DNA of 64,000 bases from a virus. Below the pieces are notes generated by a model. It saw only the letters and a program-made list of their open reading frames with translations, searched no databases and was not told the origin of the DNA. Location: IMG/VR virus record IMGVR_UViG_3300044796_000662, positions 186,001-250,000 of that record; one strand, 5' to 3'. The position numbers and the translations under genes were made by a program. Of the stretch, positions 38,889 to 46,433 are shown in pieces (within the stretch, counting starts at the first letter, position 1; each line of letters starts with the position of its first letter).

Positions 38889-40745
38889 TTACCCGCCGCC
38901 GAAGCGGTCGTTGGCGGCGTTGGGCTCTTCCTTGATCTTGAGGCCCAGGTAGTCGGTGATCTTGTCGGACAGGTCGGACTTCTCGGCAAGCGTCTGGCCG
39001 AGCGCCGAGTAAGCCGCACGGCTCATTTCGTTGAAGAGCGCGTCGTTGACCGTCCAGAGGTCGCGCTTGATCTTCGTCGCCGTGTCGTCCGGATCGATGT
39101 TGAACATCTCCAGGATGAGGTCGATCGAGATCGAGCCCTTCTGGTACAGGTTGTAGAGCGCGTCGAACGTGTCCTGGCTGTCGCGCAGCGGCAGACGCGT
39201 GAAGGAGAGCTTGGGGTAGAGGACGACTTCCTCGCCCCACTTGTCCTTCTCGACGAAGCCCTTGCGACGCGCAACCGGCTTGAACAGGTACTCCTCGACG
39301 TACTCCTGAAGGATCTCCCGAAGGAAGAGGTAGCGCTGGTTGATGACTTCGAGCTTGAGGCGGTCGCCCGAGTAGAGCGTTTCGCCAGAGAGCAGCGACT
39401 CAGTCACGCCAAGACCAGTGCGCAGACGGCGCTCGGTCTGCTCGTACTCCGTCGAGAGATCGAGAAGGCGGTCCTTGCTGCCCATCTCCTCCCAGTGGAC
39501 CTCGTAGTTGGCTACGATGGAGTAGTCGGGATCGACAAGCGACAGGTCCACCTGCTCACGGAGGTCGTCGGCGTCCGTGTCCGAGATGTCCTCAGCCCAC
39601 ACGATACGCTTGGGGGTCATCGCGCGGCTGGCGATCTGTGTCTGCGCCTGGCGAAGCTTCTCGCGGTAGTACAGGGTCCGGAGGCACCGATCGAGGATGC
39701 TCTGCCCAAGCTCCTCGCCGGCCTGCTTACGGCCCGAAAGCATGTAGACGAACGAACCCTCATCGGGGTCCGTGCCAAGCGGGATGAGGCGTCCAGAGCC
39801 GATGAACTCCCGGACTTCCTCGGGCATCTCAGCGGCCATCTCGGCGGCCACGGGATCGCCCATGTTCGCCTGCTCGATGAGCGCGCGGTCACGGTCCGAG
39901 GGGATCAGCTCGACGCGGATCTTGTCGGTGAAGCTGAAGGTGCTGATCTGCACCTGGTCGATCGGGAAGATGATGAGCCGGTCCCACCCCTTGTAGTTCT
40001 TGCGGTAGTGCTCCAGCTCTTCTTCTTCGCGGTTGTCCTTCTCCGTGTAGCCCTTCTCTTGCTGCTCGATCGTTTCGCCGTCCTCGGTCACAACCGAGCG
40101 GGTGACGACCTGCTCCTTGTACCCAACCTCGGGCGGGATGGGGACTTCGCTGTCCTCCGCGAAGATCGCTGTAGTTCCATCCAACCAGAGGTGGTGGACG
40201 CCCATGACGAGCTTCTGGAACAGCTTGAGGCGCTTCTCCATCTTCTGGAAGAAGCTCAGGATGTACCGACCGTAGTCCTCGGGGTCGTCGAACCCCTTGG
40301 GGCACGTACGAGGCTTGGGGGCCGCGAGGCGAACCTTGGAAAGGGGCAACTCCGTGTGCAGGTCGATCGACTGCGCGACGATCTCGTCGGTGTTGTAAAA
40401 GTGCCGATAGATCTCGCGCTTCTCGCGGATCGACTGCGGCAGTTCAAGGAAGTCCGTCGAGAGCTGCGGGGAGAAGAACGAGCTGGTCCCCGACATCATC
40501 GTGTCGGCGCTGCCTACCGGATCGATGCCGTAGGCCGCGATCTTCGTGCGGTTCGACTGGATGCCGAATGGATCGGTCTTCTGCTGGAACAGCTTCGCCA
40601 GACGGCGAGCCTCACGCTCACGCTCCGTGAGCGGCGCCATCTTGCTACCCTGAGGCCCAGCCGCGTAATGCTTCGTCTTGACAGACGGGGGCATCGGCGC
40701 CGAGTTGGCACGTACGTTCGAGACGTTCGTGAACTTAACGGGCAC
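38889..40745 (-). CDS. Portal protein
   Basis: 618 residues, GTG start with GGAG ten bases upstream. Typical portal features of large myovirus-type phages: REKREIYRHFYNTDEIVAQ near the N-terminus, a wing-region IIFPIDQVQISTFSF, YMLSGRKQAGEELGQS, a stem-type region QTQIASRAMTPKRIVWAEDI, and a helical C-terminal crown with LYNLYQKGSISIDLILEM and ATKIKRDLWTVNDALFNEM. It lies in the terminase-to-capsid block. Portal proteins form the dodecameric ring through which DNA enters the head and to which the tail attaches. Confidence 0.85.
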   Translation of the reverse strand: MPVKFTNVSNVRANSAPMPPSVKTKHYAAGPQGSKMAPLTEREREARRLAKLFQQKTDPFGIQSNRTKIAAYGIDPVGSADTMMSGTSSFFSPQLSTDFLELPQSIREKREIYRHFYNTDEIVAQSIDLHTELPLSKVRLAAPKPRTCPKGFDDPEDYGRYILSFFQKMEKRLKLFQKLVMGVHHLWLDGTTAIFAEDSEVPIPPEVGYKEQVVTRSVVTEDGETIEQQEKGYTEKDNREEEELEHYRKNYKGWDRLIIFPIDQVQISTFSFTDKIRVELIPSDRDRALIEQANMGDPVAAEMAAEMPEEVREFIGSGRLIPLGTDPDEGSFVYMLSGRKQAGEELGQSILDRCLRTLYYREKLRQAQTQIASRAMTPKRIVWAEDISDTDADDLREQVDLSLVDPDYSIVANYEVHWEEMGSKDRLLDLSTEYEQTERRLRTGLGVTESLLSGETLYSGDRLKLEVINQRYLFLREILQEYVEEYLFKPVARRKGFVEKDKWGEEVVLYPKLSFTRLPLRDSQDTFDALYNLYQKGSISIDLILEMFNIDPDDTATKIKRDLWTVNDALFNEMSRAAYSALGQTLAEKSDLSDKITDYLGLKIKEEPNAANDRFGGG

Positions 40746-41238
40746 CGCGGACGATCTCCTTCCCGTACAATTTCATAAAATCTTCAAGAGGTTTATCGTC
40801 CCCCTTGAGCGGATTTGGGTTGTGCAGCGGGTCCACACGCACGGGCCGGTCGGCCTTCGGCTGAGCTTGTGGCATGGATGGCCTGGGCTCCAACTCGGCA
40901 TGCTGGCGCTGAGCCGAGGACAGCACCCGGTCGGTTGTGCTTGTCCTTCTGAGCCCTTGCTGCACGGCAGCCGCCAGCCGAGTCCAACCGTTGGCGTACG
41001 CAAGGTACGCTGGAGTCGTACTGTTGGCTCCTCCTCGCCGCACCTGGGCATAGAGAACGCGGGACAGCTCAATGACCCGCTGAGCTGCGAGGTTCATCGT
41101 CTCGCGGAGGGATGAGATCTCCTCCACGATGTCCTCGGGGGTCATCGTCTGCGCGTTGCGCGCACCCGAGGCGACCCGAGAACGGTAGATGTCCTCAAAC
41201 TGGCCGCGTCTGATCCGATCTTCTGTGTCGTTCGGCAT
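40735..41238 (-). CDS. Hypothetical protein upstream of portal
   Basis: 167 residues from the ATG at 41238 with AAAGG at four bases. The open frame continues far upstream, but only as an out-of-frame reading of the paralogous structural gene. Helical core with PEDIVEEISSLRETMNLAAQ and RVIELSRVLYAQVRR. The C-terminus is Pro/Lys-rich and ends DFMKLYGKEIV, overlapping the portal start by 11 bases and supplying its ribosome site. Function unknown; tight coupling suggests a portal-related role. Confidence 0.55.
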   Translation of the reverse strand: MPNDTEDRIRRGQFEDIYRSRVASGARNAQTMTPEDIVEEISSLRETMNLAAQRVIELSRVLYAQVRRGGANSTTPAYLAYANGWTRLAAAVQQGLRRTSTTDRVLSSAQRQHAELEPRPSMPQAQPKADRPVRVDPLHNPNPLKGDDKPLEDFMKLYGKEIVRGAR

Positions 41239-41246
41239 GTTGCCTT

Positions 41247-41786
41247 TCAGAGCTTCGTCTGAACCCCCAAGTACGACTGGTTGTACTGGTTGGGTACCTG
41301 AGAGACGAGCCCGCAATACAACGCCGGCGCGCGAGGATCGCCGCTCAGAGTCAGCTCGTCTTCCTTGGTCCAGTACCCTCGAAGCGACATGTACAGGGGG
41401 TCGCTCGCGTTGTAGACGAGAGGGACAAGAGGACCCGAAAGCCTCGAAGCGTACGTGTACTGCTCGTAAGTGCGCGTCGAGATGATGGCCCGACCTGCCA
41501 TGAGAACGCCGTAGTCGTAGTAGAGGAACTGACCCGTCATGGCCGTAAGCTGATCGGCTGTCTCGTTCGACCCCCAGAGCATGAAACCGCCGAAAAGCCC
41601 GGAAGAATAGGTCAGAATCGGCGTGTCCGGATCCGTGTACACGTCCCACTGCACGCCCTGACCGCCAACCCAACCGCCCTCCAGCATCGCCTGAGAGACC
41701 GTCATGGCATAGGCGTCCCCCTTGGAGAACACGATGCAATCGCGGTCTCGTAGAAGGTCGATGCCTTGGAAGTCGATCTTGAGCAT
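41247..41786 (-). CDS. Structural protein, tandem paralogue 1
   Basis: 179 residues. Shares with the next two genes a fixed series of segments: a D-R-D/R-D-C start, GGWVGGQGVQWDVY, GGFMLWGSNETADQLTAM, YEQYTYASRLSGPLVPLVYN and MSLRGYWTKEDELTL. Beta-rich with many aromatic residues, no enzyme motif. The family looks like a virion component, perhaps a head-surface or portal-vertex protein given its position between terminase and portal. Closer in its ending to the third copy (42300-42827) than to the second. Confidence 0.6.
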   Translation of the reverse strand: MLKIDFQGIDLLRDRDCIVFSKGDAYAMTVSQAMLEGGWVGGQGVQWDVYTDPDTPILTYSSGLFGGFMLWGSNETADQLTAMTGQFLYYDYGVLMAGRAIISTRTYEQYTYASRLSGPLVPLVYNASDPLYMSLRGYWTKEDELTLSGDPRAPALYCGLVSQVPNQYNQSYLGVQTKL

Positions 41787-41787
41787 G

Positions 41788-42303
41788 TCAGGTCTGTGTG
41801 GATACGCCGAGATAGTTCAAGTTAAGACTCGGATTGGGGACCTGCATGACAGAACCCACAACGAACCCGAGGCCCGATTCATCCTGAATCGTGAAGAGCC
41901 CTCGCAGAGAGAAGAACAGGGGCGCACCTATTGTGTAGACGTTGGGGACCAGTGGCCCTGCCATGCGCGAGGCGAGGGTGTACTGCTCGTAGGTGCGGGT
42001 CGAGATGCTCCAGCCGCCGAAGCAGTAGGTAGCGAAGGAGTACATCGGCTGGTTCTCCGTGTACGAGATGTACTGGTCCGCCGACTCGTTCGAACCCCAG
42101 AGCAGGAACCCGCCTGGGAGTCCTGCGGAGAAGGTGACGGTGAACGTGTCCGCCGCGGGGTTGTCAGTCCACGTCACGCCCTGCCCGCCAGCCCACCCCT
42201 GAGTCCTGAGGTTGGAGTCGATCATGGGGGTGAACGACGGACCCTTCGCGAAGACGATGACGTCTCGGTCGCGAACATCGGGGTCGAACGGTGCGAGCGT
42301 CAT
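41788..42303 (-). CDS. Structural protein, tandem paralogue 2
   Basis: 171 residues from the ATG at 42303, which overlaps the previous stop as ATGA; upstream codons belong to the neighbour's coding sequence in another frame. Contains RDRDVIVFAKG, GGFLLWGSNESADQYISY, YEQYTLASRMAGPLVPNVY and FSLRGLFTIQDES. It is the most divergent of the three copies, lacking the WTKEDE form seen in the others. Virion role inferred. Confidence 0.6.
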   Translation of the reverse strand: MTLAPFDPDVRDRDVIVFAKGPSFTPMIDSNLRTQGWAGGQGVTWTDNPAADTFTVTFSAGLPGGFLLWGSNESADQYISYTENQPMYSFATYCFGGWSISTRTYEQYTLASRMAGPLVPNVYTIGAPLFFSLRGLFTIQDESGLGFVVGSVMQVPNPSLNLNYLGVSTQT

Positions 42304-42827
42304 ATGGAGACCTGGATGGTCATGTAACCGCCCGTTGATGCAGACGGGACCTGAGACACGAAGCCCGTGTACAGGAGGTTCGGAGCACGGGGATCGAGAC
42401 TGAGCGTCCACTCGTCTTCCTTGGTCCATAGACCACGGAGGGAGAACCGCAGCTTGTCGCTCGGGTTGTAGACGATGGGAACCAGTGGTCCCGACTGCCT
42501 TGAGGCATACGTGTAGACCTCGTATTGAGGCGTCACGATGATCCAGCTCCCGTAGCAGAGGACCCCGAACCTGTAGTAGGGTTGGTTCTCGGTCATCGCC
42601 GTGAACTGGTCGCTCGACTCGTTAGAGCCCCAGAGCAGGAACCCGGCCACGTAGCCGTTGGACTGCGTGACCATCAACTCGTCCTTCGAGGACGTGGTCC
42701 ACTGCGCGCCGATGCCACCCGGCCAGCCCGAGGTCACGAAGTTGTTGTCCACGGTGACCGTGATCGTTTCACCCTTGACGAGGGTGTAGCAGTCGCGAGT
42801 ACGCGGGATCTCGGTGTCCACCGCCAT
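42300..42827 (-). CDS. Structural protein, tandem paralogue 3
   Basis: 175 residues. Landmarks: RTRDCYTLVKGETITVTV, GGIGAQWTTSSKDEL, AGFLLWGSNESSDQFTAM, YEVYTYASRQSGPLVPIVYN, FSLRGLWTKEDEWTL. First of the three in transcription order. The array of three adjacent paralogues suggests they build related but distinct parts of the particle, or a hetero-oligomer. Confidence 0.6.
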   Translation of the reverse strand: MAVDTEIPRTRDCYTLVKGETITVTVDNNFVTSGWPGGIGAQWTTSSKDELMVTQSNGYVAGFLLWGSNESSDQFTAMTENQPYYRFGVLCYGSWIIVTPQYEVYTYASRQSGPLVPIVYNPSDKLRFSLRGLWTKEDEWTLSLDPRAPNLLYTGFVSQVPSASTGGYMTIQVSI

Positions 42828-42828
42828 G

Positions 42829-43080
42829 TCAGATCACCCGGTCCGACTTCTTCTCGTGGGGCAGCTTCGACCAGCCGGTAACGACCTTCGTGAGCAGGTC
42901 CATTTGCTGCATCGAGCCCAGTCCTAGCTGGTCCCAGGACCCGCCAAGCGTGCGGAAGACCACCCGGATCGCCGAGTAGTCGTCAGCCTTGACCTTGAAC
43001 CCGTCTGCGAACAGGTGGTCGATGAGCTGCCGGATCACCTTGTTGGCGAAGATGCGCGGAGGCTTGGGGCGGTCGTCCAC
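42829..43080 (-). CDS. Hypothetical small protein
   Basis: 83 residues, GTG start. KPPRIFANKVIRQLIDHLFA, ADDYSAIRVVFRTLGGSWDQ, then MQQMDLLTKVVTGWSKLP. Compact mixed fold, unrecognised. It sits between large terminase and the structural triplet and its stop is one base before the next ATG. Confidence 0.55.
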   Translation of the reverse strand: MDDRPKPPRIFANKVIRQLIDHLFADGFKVKADDYSAIRVVFRTLGGSWDQLGLGSMQQMDLLTKVVTGWSKLPHEKKSDRVI

Positions 43081-43104
43081 ACCAGGGCCTTCGCAAAAGA
43101 GCTT

Positions 43105-45129
43105 TCAGCGCACGCGACCGCGAACCCGTCCACCACCGCCGCCCCGGGGTCTCATCCGCTCTGTAAACACACCATGTTTACGGGCTCGGCCCATCTGGTA
43201 GGCCGCGAGCGTCGGTCCGACGTTCGCGTGTAGCCGGTCAGGGTGTGAGTTGTAAACATGCTTCATGTTGCCGAGGCGCTCGTGCGAGAGCCAGATGGCA
43301 CGGATGAGAGCGTCGCTCATGTCGTCGTGGTAGCCCGGGTGCTCAGGGGCGCTGACGACAGTGACGTTTCGGGAGAACTGCTCGGCCTGAAGAGTCAGAA
43401 GCTCGGCGATGAGGGGCGAGTGCTTGACCTGCGCCCCCGCCACTGCGGCAGGGTAGTCGTACAGGACCAGCTTGTGGTCCCACATGAGCGTCTTGACCGC
43501 CTGGTACATCTTCGAGGTCACGTCGCGCGTGAAGAATTCGGCCCGCATCTGCGTGAAGCCCTTCTTCATGAAGGTCTGCTCCATCGACATGCCCTGCCAC
43601 TGGTCGTAGAGCCCGTCCGTGATGTGGAATCGCTTGCTCAGCGACATGACCCAGTTGACGATCTCGTCGAAGTCCAGCCGGTCCACGTTCTGGAGCGTCC
43701 TGGCGTAGTCGGTTGGGTAGTTCGACCCGAGATGCGGGTTGCTCTCCCGCCAGTCCACGCCCGCCTGCCAATACTCGTGGTAGGCGAGAACGATCTTGTC
43801 CCCATCCGGGTATGTGATCGCGATGGCCGTACCGTCGTTGATGACACCGACGTCCATCCCGAGCTGGTGCGGGTAGCGCGGGGTGCCGATGGTCATGGGC
43901 ACGCGTCCAGGCTCGACGCAGTCCATGAGATCCTGCTCACGCTCGATCCAACCGCGAACACGGTCCGAGAAGTTCGCCCCGTGCTCTGTCGAGAAGGTGG
44001 CGGGGTCCTCGTGGTACTTGTCGCGGTAGTAGTCCGGCGAGATGGTCGGGTTGATCTCCCAGGTCGGGGCCTGGATGGCGAGCTTGTTGGCCGCAGCGTC
44101 GCCGCCGCGCATCGCCTGGTGGAACAGCTCATAGAACTTGCCCGCCTTGTTGAGCGGGGAGCTGATGCAGATGATCCGGCCCTCGTTCGGCCCGATGGGG
44201 TTCGAAGTGTTTTCCGGATCCTTCGGCGAGAAGGCCGCCTTGCTCGGCGAGATCGCGTCGTAGATCTCCTTGGCGCTCGACTGACCCTCGTCGATGAAGT
44301 GCGCCATCTCGTCGAGGATGATGACGATGTTACCGGCACCGCGGAGACCCTTGGCGACGCACGACTTGAACGTGACGCGCAGAGTGGCCTTACCGTTGAG
44401 GGACTGGAACTTACCGTCCTTGAAGCGCGTGATGACACCGAACCGCTCGATGTCGTAGGGCGTCCTGAACTTGATGTCCGAGAGGGTGCTGGACGCGATG
44501 TACGGCTTGAAGTAGTCGCAGCGCGCCAAGTGCGCGGTCACCTCGTTGAAGAGCAGTGACGCCTGGTCCTTGTCGGTAGCGACGGAGATGATCTGGATGC
44601 GGTTGCCGGGCGGCAGACCGTAGTAGCCCTGCGGGTGGTTCAGGTTGAGTAGACGGTAGACCTCGTAGCTGGCGAAGATGCCCGAGAGGGTCGTCTTGCC
44701 GCCACGGCGCCCGATCGCGAGGATCAGCTCCCGTCGCTCGTGGTCCTGCTCGCCGATGTTGCAGCGGCCTTCGTTGAAGAGGAACTGGAGGTATTCCTTC
44801 TCCGTGAAGTGGTACAGGACACGCGTCTTGAGCATGTCCGTGACTTCGATGGTCTTGTTCTTGTCGTCGAGCGGCAGATGGTAGTAGAGCTTCACGATGA
44901 AGCGCTGCACCGGATACAGGTGCATCGAGAGGCCCCAGTCGCTCTCGATGTACTCCAGAATGTTGAAGATGTGCGGCTGCTTAGCCCTCGGCTGGACAGT
45001 TTCGCCGCCGATCTCCGAGAGCAGACCAAAGGCTTGGTCGTCGAGGACTTCCTGAGCCTTGATCTTCGCCTGTTGGCCCGCAGCCCTGAGAAGAGCCGCG
45101 ATACCGCCACCGTTATTCGACGCTGCCAT
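43105..45129 (-). CDS. terL: Terminase large subunit
   Basis: 674 residues. ATPase domain: Walker A AIGRRGGKTT (138-147) and Walker B IVIILDEM (268-275, D273/E274), with a coupling-type CISSPLNKAG near 321. Nuclease domain: HQLGMDVGVINDGTAI (first acidic residue D426) and a late HDDMSDAL acidic pair near 611, as in RNase H-fold terminases. It pumps DNA through the portal and cuts it. The C-terminus is an Arg/Gly-rich tail (MRPRGGGGGRVRGRVR), an uncommon addition that may bind DNA. The preceding gene is the probable small subunit. Confidence 0.9.
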   Translation of the reverse strand: MAASNNGGGIAALLRAAGQQAKIKAQEVLDDQAFGLLSEIGGETVQPRAKQPHIFNILEYIESDWGLSMHLYPVQRFIVKLYYHLPLDDKNKTIEVTDMLKTRVLYHFTEKEYLQFLFNEGRCNIGEQDHERRELILAIGRRGGKTTLSGIFASYEVYRLLNLNHPQGYYGLPPGNRIQIISVATDKDQASLLFNEVTAHLARCDYFKPYIASSTLSDIKFRTPYDIERFGVITRFKDGKFQSLNGKATLRVTFKSCVAKGLRGAGNIVIILDEMAHFIDEGQSSAKEIYDAISPSKAAFSPKDPENTSNPIGPNEGRIICISSPLNKAGKFYELFHQAMRGGDAAANKLAIQAPTWEINPTISPDYYRDKYHEDPATFSTEHGANFSDRVRGWIEREQDLMDCVEPGRVPMTIGTPRYPHQLGMDVGVINDGTAIAITYPDGDKIVLAYHEYWQAGVDWRESNPHLGSNYPTDYARTLQNVDRLDFDEIVNWVMSLSKRFHITDGLYDQWQGMSMEQTFMKKGFTQMRAEFFTRDVTSKMYQAVKTLMWDHKLVLYDYPAAVAGAQVKHSPLIAELLTLQAEQFSRNVTVVSAPEHPGYHDDMSDALIRAIWLSHERLGNMKHVYNSHPDRLHANVGPTLAAYQMGRARKHGVFTERMRPRGGGGGRVRGRVR

Positions 45130-45132
45130 AGG

Positions 45133-45813
45133 TCACCGGACCAGTTCTGCTGCGTTCTCCTCCCACCCTTCCATCGACGTGGACAGGCGGTTGAAAAGCA
45201 GGTCGATCTGTTCCGGACGCATCCCGATCTCCACGCACATCTCACGGAAGTGACCGATGAGGAGACCGAACACCTTCTGGAACTTCTCGGATTTCAGGTT
45301 GATCACGTCCGCACCCATCTTCTTGATCTCCAGCTCGATGCCGGCGATCTTCGTGAGGGCGTCGATACGACGTGTGGACACCTGGGCTGTGTCCTTGCCC
45401 AGCTTCTCGTTCTCGATTCGCTGGAAGTGCAGCGCCGCCGCCTCTTTGGCGACTTCGTGCTTGATGATGCGGAGCATGTCTACGGCGTCAGAACGGGCTC
45501 CGATAGCCTTGACGACCGGGTCACTCTCGATGAACCCGACCTTCTCCTCGGTCATCGCCTGGTGGTATTCCAGGTCCGTCTGGTTGGGCTTGCGCGTGAT
45601 CTGACGAGGACGTCCCACGCGCCGGGTGATGTTGGGGCCACCGGCTGCATGCACAGGGAGCAAGGTGATGAGCTTGGCGGTGCGCTGGCGGTCATCCACC
45701 GGCTCATCGGTCTCCTCGATCTCCTCGGCCCCAAGCAACGAGGCTTCCTCGACCTCCGATGCCTCGTCCCCCTCAACTACGTCGTTGCGCTGTCCCTTGT
45801 TGTTCTCGCTCAT
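45133..45813 (-). CDS. Probable terminase small subunit
   Basis: 226 residues immediately upstream of terL. The N-terminal 60 residues are acidic and disordered. A basic ITRRVGRPRQITRKP segment resembles an AT-hook or nuclear-type DNA-binding tail. Residues 95-226 are helical and charged (RRIDALTKIAGIELEIKKMG, FQKVFGLLIGHFREMCVEIG), consistent with the oligomerising helices of small terminases. There is no clear HTH. Call rests on position plus the DNA-binding look of the middle segment. Confidence 0.5.
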   Translation of the reverse strand: MSENNKGQRNDVVEGDEASEVEEASLLGAEEIEETDEPVDDRQRTAKLITLLPVHAAGGPNITRRVGRPRQITRKPNQTDLEYHQAMTEEKVGFIESDPVVKAIGARSDAVDMLRIIKHEVAKEAAALHFQRIENEKLGKDTAQVSTRRIDALTKIAGIELEIKKMGADVINLKSEKFQKVFGLLIGHFREMCVEIGMRPEQIDLLFNRLSTSMEGWEENAAELVR

Positions 45814-46190
45814 GACTTCTTGCCTGCGGGTTTGCCGTCCCCGCCTCCTTGGGTCCGAATCAAGAACTGCGACAGGTTGTAGACCGTGTCGTAGCCCTTA
45901 TCTCTCGGGACTCCCTTGTCGATTGCGTGCTGTAGATCCTTGCCCGTCTCGACGTAGTTCAATACCCCAGCGTTATTGGGGGTCAGATTGAACACGTCAG
46001 CCGGCTGGATGTCTCGGCGGTTGATGATGGGGTGATCCATCATGTACTCGCCGTTTTCCTTGACGATCTCCTTGGAGATGCCCTTCGGGGCGTTGACGGG
46101 CTTCGTCAGACGCTTGGCGTGCTGACGCCCGCCTGGGGCTTGATCGGCCAGGCGTCGCTGAAACCTCGCCGCGACGCGAAGAGCGATCAT
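45810..46190 (-). CDS. Hypothetical basic protein
   Basis: 126 residues, ATG overlapping the upstream stop (ATGA). The N-terminus is basic and helical (LRVAARFQRRLADQAPGGRQ). The remainder has DHPIINRRDIQPADVFNLTP and GYDTVYNLSQFLIRTQGG, ending in a Lys-rich tail. Unrecognised. It overlaps the small terminase candidate by four bases, so the two are co-translated. Confidence 0.55.
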   Translation of the reverse strand: MIALRVAARFQRRLADQAPGGRQHAKRLTKPVNAPKGISKEIVKENGEYMMDHPIINRRDIQPADVFNLTPNNAGVLNYVETGKDLQHAIDKGVPRDKGYDTVYNLSQFLIRTQGGGDGKPAGKKS

Positions 46191-46432
46191 AGCCGGTTCA
46201 GGGCCTCGATTGCCTTGAGGGCATCCACGAGGATGTGCTCCTGGCGTTCCTTGACGAACACCTCGCGGGGCACCTCGTCAGCGAGGTGCCTCACGATGAT
46301 GGCGCCACCCTCAGTCTCGATCTCGATGTTCTTCTCCCAACCCTCGTCCAGATGGTGCTGCGAGAGCCACTTCGAGACCGGATGGTCCTCGTAGCTGACC
46401 TTCCACGCTGCGCTCTTGACGGAGACAGGCAT
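46187..46432 (-). CDS. Hypothetical small acidic protein
   Basis: 81 residues. MPVSVKSAAWKVSYEDHPVS, an EKNIEIETEGGAIIVRHLA beta hairpin, and a C-terminal helix QEHILVDALKAIEALNRL. One compact domain with no recognised family. Starts one base after the large cysteine-module gene ends. Confidence 0.55.
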   Translation of the reverse strand: MPVSVKSAAWKVSYEDHPVSKWLSQHHLDEGWEKNIEIETEGGAIIVRHLADEVPREVFVKERQEHILVDALKAIEALNRL

Positions 46433-46433
46433 G

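Noticed and set aside
41239-41739. N-terminal extension of the 167-residue gene
   Set aside because: The extension reads the paralogous structural gene out of frame (Arg/His-rich). The ATG at 41238 has a ribosome site.
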